Shown piece after piece: positions 53,816 through 62,576 of a stretch of 64,000 nt of DNA (position 1 is its first letter; each line of letters starts with the position of its first letter). The position numbers were made by a program, and so were the translations under genes. A model generated the notes under the pieces. The model made no database searches. It saw nothing but the letters and a program-made list of their open reading frames with translations, and was not told the origin of the DNA. The stretch spans positions 6,001,001-6,065,000 of the forward strand of contig AP018318.1 of assembly GCA_003990705.1 (NCBI GenBank), in the 5' to 3' direction. The DNA is from Nostoc sp. HK-01. GTDB taxonomy: Bacteria > Cyanobacteriota > Cyanobacteriia > Cyanobacteriales > Nostocaceae.

Positions 53816-55546
53816 ATGACAACAGCAACTCAGGTTCGTTCTTCATCAGTCTTTCTCGTAAGTGGCGGTGCGAAAGGAATCACCTCTCTCTGCGTTAAAA
53901 AACTTGCACAACAACAACCTTGCACATTTATACTCCTCGGTCGTTCCGAAATATTAGAAAACGAACCAGACTTCGCCAAAGATTGTTTTGAAGATGCTGC
54001 ATTAAAAAAACGCATCATGGAAAATCTTCTCGCTCAAGGTGAGAAGCCGACACCCATGAGTGTGCAGAAAATATATAACAAAATTGCTTCTAGCCGCGAA
54101 ATTAAACAGACAATAGCAGAAATTCAAGCAACAGGTGCAAAAGTTGAATATGTTAGTGCTGATGTGACAAATGTTGCCGAATTACAACAAAAATTAGCAG
54201 CCACAGTTACACGCACTGGCGCAATTACAGGCATTATTCACGGTGCTGGTAACTTAGCTGATAAATTAATTGAAAAGAAAACAGACCAAGACTTTGAAAA
54301 AGTTTATACCGCAAAAGTTCAAGGCTTAGAAAATATACTGGATTGCGTTAACCCCAATCAACTAGAACAGTTAGTATTGTTCTCCTCCGTAACTGGATTT
54401 TACGGGAACATTGGGCAATCTGATTATGCGATCGCCAACGAAATTCTCAACAAATCAGCGCATCTATTCAAACAAAACCATCCCAATTGTCACGTAGTTG
54501 CAATCAACTGGGGCGGCTGGGATAGCGGTATGGTAACACCAGAACTTAAAAAAGCCTTCGCCGAACGCGGAATTGATATCATCCCCATAGATATCGGCAC
54601 ACAAATGCTAGTTAACGAACTGCATCCCGCTCACCACGACTCTACGCAAGTTGTCATTGGTAGTCCCACAATTCGCCCACCCGCACCCTTAGATGCAGAA
54701 CTCAAAAGCTACCGCATTCGTCGCCGCATCGTATTAGAAGCAAATCCCTTTTTATATGATCATGTCATCGCTGGTTCGCCCGTATTACCAGCAACCTGCG
54801 CCATGTCTTGGATGATTAACGCTTGTGAAGAATTACATCCAGGCTATCGCTATTTAAGTTGTAAAGAATTCAAAGTCCTCAAAGGAATTACCTTCGCTAA
54901 TTCCAACGTCAGCGAACACATTCTCGAAGTTCAAGAAATCGCCAAAAAAGAATCGGAATTTGTTGAATTACAAACCACAATCTTAAGCAAAACACCCGAA
55001 GGCAAAACTCATTATCACTTCCGCGCCCAAATCAAAATCGTGCGGAAAATGCCAGAAGCACCCATTTACGAATCAGTCAATTTCAACGAAGATAACATCA
55101 TCACCGCTACTGGTACAGACTTTTATCAAAAAGATAGCTCCTCATTATTCCACGGCCCAGCATTTCAAAAAATCACCAGAGTCATCAATATTACCCCCGA
55201 AAAAATTACCGCCGAATGCTATTGGGCTTCAATTTCTGCTCAAAAGCAAGGGCAATTTCCTGTTAACTGGCACAACCCATATTCCAACGACTTAAGCACA
55301 CAACCCCTATGGATTTGGCTTAACCATTTCCATCAAGAAATTTGCTTACCAGGACAACTAACCCACTCCGAACAATTCCGCGCCTTACCTTGCGATGAAC
55401 CCTTCTACGTGTCCTGCGAAATTAAAGCAAAAACAGCAACAGGCGTAACCGCCGACTACTACATCCACGACCTTGAAGGTAAAATCTACTCCCGCATTCT
55501 CGGAGCCAAAGCAGTCATTTGGCCTATGAGAATGATGAACAAATAA
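53816..55546 (+). CDS. hglF: HglF: ketoreductase catalytic half plus dehydratase-like hotdog domain
   Basis: 576 residues from MTTATQVRSSSVFLVSGG. The ketoreductase NADPH loop is VSGGAKGITSL and the catalytic Tyr-Asn pair lies in QSDYAIANEILNK (~205). From ~290 on comes a dehydratase-like region with LYDHVIAGSPVLPATCAMSW, the HxxxGxxxxP motif, and SSLFHGPAFQKI. Together with the end of hglE this recreates the KR-DH end of a PfaA-type synthase. There is no Shine-Dalgarno before 53816, and the frame upstream is open back to the hglE TAA (53702-53704), pointing to a gene fission. The letter is assigned from island order. Confidence 0.8.
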   Translation: MTTATQVRSSSVFLVSGGAKGITSLCVKKLAQQQPCTFILLGRSEILENEPDFAKDCFEDAALKKRIMENLLAQGEKPTPMSVQKIYNKIASSREIKQTIAEIQATGAKVEYVSADVTNVAELQQKLAATVTRTGAITGIIHGAGNLADKLIEKKTDQDFEKVYTAKVQGLENILDCVNPNQLEQLVLFSSVTGFYGNIGQSDYAIANEILNKSAHLFKQNHPNCHVVAINWGGWDSGMVTPELKKAFAERGIDIIPIDIGTQMLVNELHPAHHDSTQVVIGSPTIRPPAPLDAELKSYRIRRRIVLEANPFLYDHVIAGSPVLPATCAMSWMINACEELHPGYRYLSCKEFKVLKGITFANSNVSEHILEVQEIAKKESEFVELQTTILSKTPEGKTHYHFRAQIKIVRKMPEAPIYESVNFNEDNIITATGTDFYQKDSSSLFHGPAFQKITRVINITPEKITAECYWASISAQKQGQFPVNWHNPYSNDLSTQPLWIWLNHFHQEICLPGQLTHSEQFRALPCDEPFYVSCEIKAKTATGVTADYYIHDLEGKIYSRILGAKAVIWPMRMMNK

Positions 55547-55552
55547 TTAACA

Positions 55553-55755
55553 TATAAACGCAGAGGATCGCGGAGGTAAACGCAAAGTTACGCGGAGAAT
55601 TATCTGGGTTTAAAATAGCAATAGTAAACTCATTTCTATTCTCTGTAACTCTCCTCTTCTTTGCGCTCTTTGCGTCCTTCGCGGTTCGTTAAAAAAATAC
55701 TCTGGGAAAACACACCTTCCCAACTCTCCGCGCCTCTGCGCCTCTGCGTAAAATA
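55553..55755. repeat. cgcagag-type repeat block at the hglF/hglG junction
   Basis: The block contains 'aacgcagaggatcgcggagg' and 'taaacgcaaagttacgcgga', then 'ctttgcgtccttcgcggttc' and 'ctccgcgcctctgcgcctct'. It is opposed copies of the dispersed family and fills most of the 276-bp gap. Confidence 0.85.
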
Positions 55756-55822
55756 AACTCTTAATTTCCACTCCGGGGAACACCGTAAATCCTAAAAGCC
55801 CACCCCAACAAGGACAACAACA

Positions 55823-57199
55823 GTGGAAAAAATAGCCATCATCGGTATATCCTGCCTATTTCCCGACGCGAACAATCCCGAACAATTTTGGCAGAATATC
55901 ACCGACCAAAAAAGCTCAACCTCAGAAGTTACACTCGCCGAAATTGGCGTTGATCCCACAATATTTTACGACTCTGCTAAAGGCAAACCGGAAAAAATTT
56001 ACTTCCTCCAAGGTGGATTTATTCGCAACTTTAAATTCGACCCCAGCGAATACAACCTACCATCAACCTTAGTAAATAGCTTAGATAATACCTTTAAATG
56101 GTCACTCTACGCAGCTAAACAAGCAGTGCAACATAGTGGCTATTTAGGTAATCAACAAGCCCTCGCCAAATGCGGCGTAATTTTAGGAACCCTCTCCCTA
56201 CCGACAAAACTTTCCAATCAATTATTATCCCCCATTTATCGCCGCACAATTGATGGTGCGATCGCTCAACTTCTCCAAGACCAAGATTTTCATCTAGCAG
56301 CCATCCCCCCAACCAGCAAACCATCGCCCTACAACGCGATGATCTCTGGTTTACCAGCCGCCCTCGTCGCTCAATCTCTCTCATTATCAGGCACTCACTT
56401 CTGTATAGATGCTGCTTGTTCATCAGCCTTTTACTCCATCAAACTAGCATCGCACTACTTACAAACAGGCAAAGCCGACTTAATGCTGGCTGGGGCAATT
56501 AGTTGCTCAGATCCTCTATTTTTAAGAATGCTTTTTTCTGGTATTCAAGGATATCCAGAAAACGGAATTAGTCGCCCCCTAGATAAAGCATCACGCGGCT
56601 TAGTTACTTCCGAAGGAATCGGTATGGTAGTTCTCAAACGCTACAGTGATGCTGTCAGAGATGGTGATAACATCCTCGCCACTGTTTGCGGTAACGGACT
56701 ATCTAATGATGGTAGAGGCAAACACTTACTAAGCCCCAACGCTAAAGGACAAATATTAGCTTACGAACGAGCTTATCAAGAAGCCCAACTCAGCCCGAAA
56801 GACATTGATTATTTAGAGTGTCACGCTACAGGCACACTCTTAGGCGATACCACCGAATGTAATTCTGTAGAAAGCTTTTTTGGTGAACATCAAGCATCAC
56901 CATTAGTTGGTTCTGCTAAATCAAATGTCGGACATTTGTTAGTAGGTGCTGGGATGGTGGGCTTAACCAAAGCAATTTACAGCCTGAATCATGGTGTGAT
57001 TCCACCAACTATTAATGTTGATGAACCCATCGGTGCAGAAAATACTGTGATTTCACCTAAAAATATTGTCAAAACTACAACACCTTGGCCTAACAATAAT
57101 TCAACTAAACGCGTAGCCTTAAGTGCCTTTGGGTTTGGTGGAACTAACTCTCACATTATTTTGGAAAAAACCGCGAAGGACGCAAAGGACACAAAGTAA
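55823..57199 (+). CDS. hglG: HglG: stand-alone ketosynthase
   Basis: A 458-residue KS with GTG start and an AAGGA site upstream. All catalytic residues are present: Cys in FCIDAACSSAFYSIKLA (~195), His in ECHATGTLLGDTTE (~335) and His in SAKSNVGHLLVGAG (~370). It ends soon after the KS C-terminal signature GFGGTNSHIILEK. The last residues TAKDAKDTK are encoded by the dispersed repeat. With the next gene it corresponds to the KS-CLF pair of PUFA synthases. The letter is assigned from island order and is not certain. Confidence 0.82.
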   Translation: MEKIAIIGISCLFPDANNPEQFWQNITDQKSSTSEVTLAEIGVDPTIFYDSAKGKPEKIYFLQGGFIRNFKFDPSEYNLPSTLVNSLDNTFKWSLYAAKQAVQHSGYLGNQQALAKCGVILGTLSLPTKLSNQLLSPIYRRTIDGAIAQLLQDQDFHLAAIPPTSKPSPYNAMISGLPAALVAQSLSLSGTHFCIDAACSSAFYSIKLASHYLQTGKADLMLAGAISCSDPLFLRMLFSGIQGYPENGISRPLDKASRGLVTSEGIGMVVLKRYSDAVRDGDNILATVCGNGLSNDGRGKHLLSPNAKGQILAYERAYQEAQLSPKDIDYLECHATGTLLGDTTECNSVESFFGEHQASPLVGSAKSNVGHLLVGAGMVGLTKAIYSLNHGVIPPTINVDEPIGAENTVISPKNIVKTTTPWPNNNSTKRVALSAFGFGGTNSHIILEKTAKDAKDTK

Positions 57200-57322
57200 A
57201 GAGATTTTTGCATGAGTCCACAAAGTTATTTCTCTTCTCTCTAACTCTGTGTTCTCCGTGTCTCTGTGGTTCGTTTTTTCTTCCCTTTGCGCTCTTTGCG
57301 TTCTTTGCGGTTCGTTTAAATT
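57160..57322. repeat. Repeat block at the hglG/hglD junction, entering hglG
   Basis: It begins inside hglG with 'gcgaaggacgcaaaggacac' and closes with 'ctttgcgttctttgcggttcg', an almost perfect reverse complement. In between is 'gtgttctccgtgtctctgtg'. It provides the stop codon and last residues of hglG. Confidence 0.85.
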
Positions 57323-57374
57323 CATTGCTGAAAAGAAACGAGCCGTCTAATAAATTCTGTTTAGGTACTCAGTA

Positions 57375-60300
57375 ATGACACAAGATAATAAAAACAAGAT
57401 TGCCATTATTGGCATGGATGCCTTCTTTGGCGAGTGCAATGGCCTAGATGCTTTTGAACGCAGTATTTATGACGGTAAACAGCATTTCATACCTCTACCC
57501 GAAAAAAGATGGTATGGTATCGACACAGAAAAAGATTTACTCCAAGACTACGGCTTATCTGATGGTAAACCCCCCGTCGGAGCATATATCAAAGACTTTG
57601 AAATTGATACATTAGCCTATAAAATCCCCCCCAACGAAGTTGAAAAAATGAACCCTCAACAGTTATTGCTGTTGAAGGTTGCAGAACACGCCATCAAAGA
57701 TGCGAAACTACCTGAAGGTGGTAATGTTGCCGTAATTATTGCGGCTGAAACAGAGTTATCTGTACACCAACTACAGCAAAGATGGGATTTGTCTTGGCAA
57801 GTTAAAGATGGTTTGAATGCGGCAGAAATAACTCTACCACCAGAAAAGATTTCTCAATTAGAAACCATCGTTAAAGATAGTGTTCACCAACAAGTAGAGA
57901 TTGGTGAATACCTCAGTTATATCGCCAACATCATGGCGAGTCGTATTTCTTCACTGTGGAACTTTACCGGGCCTTCTTTCACCCTCACGGCTGTAGAGAC
58001 TTCTGCTTTCAAAGCTTTGGAAGTCGCGCAAATGTTACTGATGACTGGGGAAGCAGACGCAGCCATTGTTGGTGCTGTTGATTTGGCTGGTGGTGTGGAG
58101 AATGTGTTGTTACGCAATCAAACAGCCAAGATTAACACTGGTGTCAATACGTTGAGTTATGACCAAAAAGCCAACGGTTGGAATGTGGGTGAAGGTGCGG
58201 GTGTAGTTGTTCTCAAACGCTACGATGTGGCACAAGAGAATGGCGATCGCATTTATGCCACCATTGATGCTATCAGTATCGGACAATCCCTTGTTAACTC
58301 AGCTAACGAAGCCTTTCATAGCGCAGGTGTACAACCTTCTCAAGTCAACTATGTAGAAGTTTGCGCTAGTGGTATTCCCCAAGAAGACGAAGCTGAAATC
58401 ACTGGTTTATTACAAGCATATCCATCGGTAGGTCATGGTTTGCACAGTGCTATCGGTAGCGTCAAAACCAATATCGGACACACTCAAGTAGCTTCGGGAA
58501 TCGCCAGCTTAATCAAAACAGCGTTGTGTCTTTACTACCGCTACATTCCCGGTACGCCTAACTGGTCTGGTGTGAAAACGCCACAACAATGGGAAGGTAG
58601 TCCTTTTTATGTGGCTACAGAATCTCGTCCTTGGTTCTTGGGTAAAGACTCTGACCGTCGGATAGCCGCCATTAACGGTCTTGGTTGTGACGGTACTTTT
58701 GCTCATGTGATTATCTCGGAAGACCCCACTCAAGAAGAACGCCCTAGCAGATATCTGGAGCAAATGCCATATCATCTGTTCCCGATAGCAGCTAACGACA
58801 AAGACAGTATTTTTGCGGCTTTAGATAGTTTGCAAAAGAGCATTGAAGCTAGTTCTTCTTTATCCGAATGTGCGAGTCAAGCCTTTGCTGCATACAAAGC
58901 CAACCCCCAGGCGCAATACGCTATAGCCATTAACGGACGGAACAAAAAAGAACTCCTCAAAGAAATTGAGTCAGCGCGTAAGGGTGTCAAAACGGCATTT
59001 GAAAAAGGTACAGACTGGCAAACACCTGTAGGTAGTTATTTCACACCCAAGCCTCTCGGAAAGCATGGTGAGATTGCTTATGTGTATCCGGCGGCGGTGA
59101 ATTCCTATGTAGGTATGGGTCGGAATCTTTTCCGCCTGTTCCCCAGAATTTTCAACGACCACATGGTGAAGAGTCTGCACAAGCGGGCGGCGGATGTAGA
59201 ACGAAGAGTATTTCCCAGAAGTTTGAGTAAGTTATCCCTCAGACAAATAGAGACTCTAGAAAAGCAATTGCTAGATGATTCTTTAGCAATGTTTGAAGCG
59301 GAAATGTTCTTCACCAGACTGCTCACCACAGTTATTCGTGATGACTTTCAACTCAAGCCGAAGTATGTATTTGGCTACAGCTTGGGCGAAACGAGCATGA
59401 TGGTAGCGCAAGGAGTTTGGAATGATTTCTTTCAAGGTAGTAACTCATTCAACTCCTCGGCGTTGTTTGGAAATAGGTTATCTGGGCCGAAAAATGCGGT
59501 GCGCGAGTTTTGGGGCTTACCAAACACAGATAATTTAGATAAAAGCTTTTGGGGTAACTTCGTTTTGATGGCGAGTCCTGAACAAGTACAGGAAGCTATC
59601 AAAAACGAGCCACAAGTTTATCTCACACAAATTAATACACCGGAAGAAGTCTTAATTGCTGGTGAGCCAGCCGCCTGTAAGCGAGTCATTGCTGCCTTGG
59701 GTTGTAATTCTTTCGTGGCTCCCTTCGATCACGTTATCCACTGTGAAACGATGCGATCGGAGTATGAGGAGTTAGTTAAATTAAATACTCTACCATCCCA
59801 GAATTTAGCAGGTGTTACTTTTTATTCTGCGGCTGAATATCAGCCTATTGTACTAGAAAGTGGGGCGATCGCTAGCAACATCGCCACCGGACTTTGCCAA
59901 CAATTAGACTTCCCTCGCCTAGTTAACCGCCTCCACGACGACGGCGCGAGAATTTTCATCGAAGCTGGTGCTGGTGGTGTCTGTTCACGCTGGATTGATA
60001 AAATTCTCGAAGATAAAGACCACATCACCGTATCCCTCAACCGCCGGGGTATGGATGACCATACTAATATTGTCAAATCACTGGCCAAACTTCTCAGCCA
60101 TCGCGTAGCTGTAGATTTATCCCCACTCTACAATCTCACACCTGCGCCTAAACAAAATAAAGCCACCTTACGCACTGTTACCGTCGGTGGTAAATCAATA
60201 ACCGCCAGTATTTTGACCGAAGAAAACCGCAAACTTTTCCAAGATTTACCTGGCAAAGCCAAAGGTATTCAACCTGAAAATCTGCATTCAAATATACCAT

Positions 60301-60671
60301 TGCCTGATGAAATTGATATCATCAAATCGCTGCAAGATACTCATAAAATCTTAGGTAATGATATTTTGACTCAAAATACAGAAGTTTCAATGAAAGATAT
60401 CATTGAACACGGTTTTGCAGCAGAAGAAAAAGTAGAATCTTCTGAGTTAATCGCCACACCGACACAAGCATCTGCTACCAATCAAGATTTAGATACCCTA
60501 ATCAGAATGCTGGAGTTAAATACCTCTCACTGTCAAAAGCTGAATGCTAATAATGCTCGGACAACGCAAGCACATACAGCTTTTTTACAAGCACGGCAAG
60601 ATTTTAGTAAGCAGATGCGTGAAATTATTCAATTGCAATTAGTTTGCGCTGAAGATTTGCTTAAAGAATAA
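57375..60671 (+). CDS. hglD: HglD: ketosynthase-like chain-length-factor plus acyltransferase
   Basis: 1098 residues. Residues ~5-455 fold like a KS but lack its catalytic residues. The active Cys is replaced by Glu in LTAVETSAFKALEVA (~208), and the first His region reads EVCASGIPQEDEAE in place of EAHGTGT; only NIGHTQVASG keeps its His. This is the pattern of a chain-length factor. Residues ~555-860 are an AT-like domain with AYVYPAAVNSYVGMGRNLF and GYSLGETSMMVAQG (GxSxG Ser). A ~200-residue helical tail follows. It would pair with HglG. The letter is assigned from island order. Confidence 0.85.
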   Translation: MTQDNKNKIAIIGMDAFFGECNGLDAFERSIYDGKQHFIPLPEKRWYGIDTEKDLLQDYGLSDGKPPVGAYIKDFEIDTLAYKIPPNEVEKMNPQQLLLLKVAEHAIKDAKLPEGGNVAVIIAAETELSVHQLQQRWDLSWQVKDGLNAAEITLPPEKISQLETIVKDSVHQQVEIGEYLSYIANIMASRISSLWNFTGPSFTLTAVETSAFKALEVAQMLLMTGEADAAIVGAVDLAGGVENVLLRNQTAKINTGVNTLSYDQKANGWNVGEGAGVVVLKRYDVAQENGDRIYATIDAISIGQSLVNSANEAFHSAGVQPSQVNYVEVCASGIPQEDEAEITGLLQAYPSVGHGLHSAIGSVKTNIGHTQVASGIASLIKTALCLYYRYIPGTPNWSGVKTPQQWEGSPFYVATESRPWFLGKDSDRRIAAINGLGCDGTFAHVIISEDPTQEERPSRYLEQMPYHLFPIAANDKDSIFAALDSLQKSIEASSSLSECASQAFAAYKANPQAQYAIAINGRNKKELLKEIESARKGVKTAFEKGTDWQTPVGSYFTPKPLGKHGEIAYVYPAAVNSYVGMGRNLFRLFPRIFNDHMVKSLHKRAADVERRVFPRSLSKLSLRQIETLEKQLLDDSLAMFEAEMFFTRLLTTVIRDDFQLKPKYVFGYSLGETSMMVAQGVWNDFFQGSNSFNSSALFGNRLSGPKNAVREFWGLPNTDNLDKSFWGNFVLMASPEQVQEAIKNEPQVYLTQINTPEEVLIAGEPAACKRVIAALGCNSFVAPFDHVIHCETMRSEYEELVKLNTLPSQNLAGVTFYSAAEYQPIVLESGAIASNIATGLCQQLDFPRLVNRLHDDGARIFIEAGAGGVCSRWIDKILEDKDHITVSLNRRGMDDHTNIVKSLAKLLSHRVAVDLSPLYNLTPAPKQNKATLRTVTVGGKSITASILTEENRKLFQDLPGKAKGIQPENLHSNIPLPDEIDIIKSLQDTHKILGNDILTQNTEVSMKDIIEHGFAAEEKVESSELIATPTQASATNQDLDTLIRMLELNTSHCQKLNANNARTTQAHTAFLQARQDFSKQMREIIQLQLVCAEDLLKE

Positions 60672-60744
60672 GCTTGAATGCACGTTACCTCATGGTTTAA
60701 GGATAAAGATTTAACACTTTATTCTTAGACCTTTCCTAAACTTA

Positions 60745-60865
60745 AAAAATTCACGCAGAGCCGCAGAGACACAGAGAGGAAGAGAAATATATGAAGATAA
60801 TTATTAGTAGCTACTCAAAATATCTCTCAAACTCCGCGCCTCTGCGTCTCTGCGTGAGATAAAAA
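60745..60865. repeat. cgcagag-type repeat block at the hglD/hglC junction
   Basis: 'cacgcagagccgcagagaca' and the opposing 'ctccgcgcctctgcgtctct', followed by 'gcgtgagataaaaaaat', flank an AT-rich centre. The arms can pair to form a long hairpin. Confidence 0.85.
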
Positions 60866-60899
60866 AATCCGATACTGAACAATCCGAGGGATAACTACT

Positions 60900-62561
60900 G
60901 TGACTACCTTCGATATGCCACTCAGCACCCAAGATAATGGCTTAAAATTTGCCGCTTACAATTACAATCACAATCTTGTTTGGAAAGGTAATTTAGAAAC
61001 AATATCTTTTGAGCAACAAGCTATTAAAGATAAATTACTCCTATTAGATAAACATTGCTATATTGTAAAAATTGGGGGTAAGGTTGGTGTTACTAATGAA
61101 GGATATTTATATCCTGCTGACAATAACACAACTTCACAAATAGAATTAATAAGTTCAATTGCGCCAATTTCTCTACAACAGTTAGGCGACCCTAGCTTTC
61201 TCTCTTGTTATGGTGTGAAATATGCCTATATGACTGGCGCAATGGCTGGTGGTATCGCTTCCGAAGAACTGGTTATTGCGCTAGGAAAAGAGAAAATTTT
61301 AGGCTCTTTTGGTGCAGGTGGTTTACCTCCAGAAAGAATAGAAGCAGCAATTCAACAAATTCAACAAGCTTTACCCAATGAACCCTACGCTTTTAATTTA
61401 ATTCACAGTCCTAATGATATGGCGATTGAACGTCGGGCTGTGGATTTATATTTAAAATATGGCGTGAAGGTTGTAGAAGCTTCGGCATTTTTAGATTTAA
61501 CACCCAACATTGTTTATTACCGAGTTGCTGGTTTAAGTTTAAATTCTGCTAATCAAATTGAAAGCAAAAATAAGGTCATCGCTAAAATTTCTCGCCGGGA
61601 AGTTGCGAGTAAATTTATGCAGCCAGCACCAACTAAGCTTGTAAAAGAATTAGTTGAACAAGGATTAATTACTGACTTACAAGCAAGATTGGCTGAACAA
61701 GTGCCAATGGCTGATGATATTACTGTGGAAGCTGATTCTGGTGGACATACAGATAACCGTCCCCTGATTTGTTTGCTTCCTTCCCTAATAGCTTTAAGGG
61801 ATGAAATTCAAGCAAAATATCATTATCCCCAACCAATTAGAGTTGGCGCAGCCGGGGGAATTGCTACTCCCGAATCAGCCTTAGCAGCTTTTATGATGGG
61901 TGCTGCTTATGTAGTTACAGGTTCAATTAATCAAGCTTGTGTTGAATCTGGTGCTTGTGAACATACTAAAAAACTATTAGCACAAGCGGAAATGGCTGAT
62001 GTCACTATGGCTCCCGCCGGCGATATGTTTGAAATGGGTGTAAAAGTACAAGTGCTAAAACGGGGTACGATGTTCCCGATGCGCGCGCAAAAATTGTATG
62101 AATTGTACCGCACTTATAACTCAATTGAAGAAATTCCTGCGGCAGAAAGAGAGAAGTTAGAAAAACAAGTTTTCCGAAAAACTATTGCTGAAGCTTGGGA
62201 AGGAACGGCTGCTTATTTATCACAGAAAAATCCTGAAAAATTGGGTAAGGCTGTGAATAATCCTAAGTTGAAGATGGCTTTGATTTTCCGTTGGTATTTA
62301 GGATTATCTTCTCGTTGGTCAACTGCTGGTGAAAAAGGTCGAGAAGTTGATTATCAAATTTGGTGCGGCCCGGCGATGGGCGGTTTTAATGATTGGGTGC
62401 GTGGTTCTTATTTAGCTGAACCACAAAATCGTCGAGTTGTAGATGTTGCTGACCATATTATGAAGGGCGCGGCATTTTTATATCGCATCCAAAATTTAAA
62501 AATTCAAGGTTTGCAAATACCCGATTACTACACTCAGTATCGTCCAGAAGTTTGTCAATAA
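60900..62561 (+). CDS. hglC: HglC: PfaD-type FMN enoyl reductase
   Basis: 553 residues, GTG start with GAGGG upstream. A short N-terminal extension is followed by the FMN-dependent TIM barrel of the PfaD/2-nitropropane-dioxygenase-like family: YMTGAMAGGIASEELVIALG (~115), LGSFGAGGLPPERIEAAIQQ (~140), EADSGGHTDNRPLICLLPSL and GAAGGIATPESALAAFMMGA with TGSINQACVESGACEH. It reduces the enoyl intermediates so that a saturated chain is made. This is the fifth synthase subunit, 16 bp before hetM. The letter is assigned from island order. Confidence 0.85.
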   Translation: MTTFDMPLSTQDNGLKFAAYNYNHNLVWKGNLETISFEQQAIKDKLLLLDKHCYIVKIGGKVGVTNEGYLYPADNNTTSQIELISSIAPISLQQLGDPSFLSCYGVKYAYMTGAMAGGIASEELVIALGKEKILGSFGAGGLPPERIEAAIQQIQQALPNEPYAFNLIHSPNDMAIERRAVDLYLKYGVKVVEASAFLDLTPNIVYYRVAGLSLNSANQIESKNKVIAKISRREVASKFMQPAPTKLVKELVEQGLITDLQARLAEQVPMADDITVEADSGGHTDNRPLICLLPSLIALRDEIQAKYHYPQPIRVGAAGGIATPESALAAFMMGAAYVVTGSINQACVESGACEHTKKLLAQAEMADVTMAPAGDMFEMGVKVQVLKRGTMFPMRAQKLYELYRTYNSIEEIPAAEREKLEKQVFRKTIAEAWEGTAAYLSQKNPEKLGKAVNNPKLKMALIFRWYLGLSSRWSTAGEKGREVDYQIWCGPAMGGFNDWVRGSYLAEPQNRRVVDVADHIMKGAAFLYRIQNLKIQGLQIPDYYTQYRPEVCQ

Positions 62562-62576
62562 TTTCAAGAGGTAACA

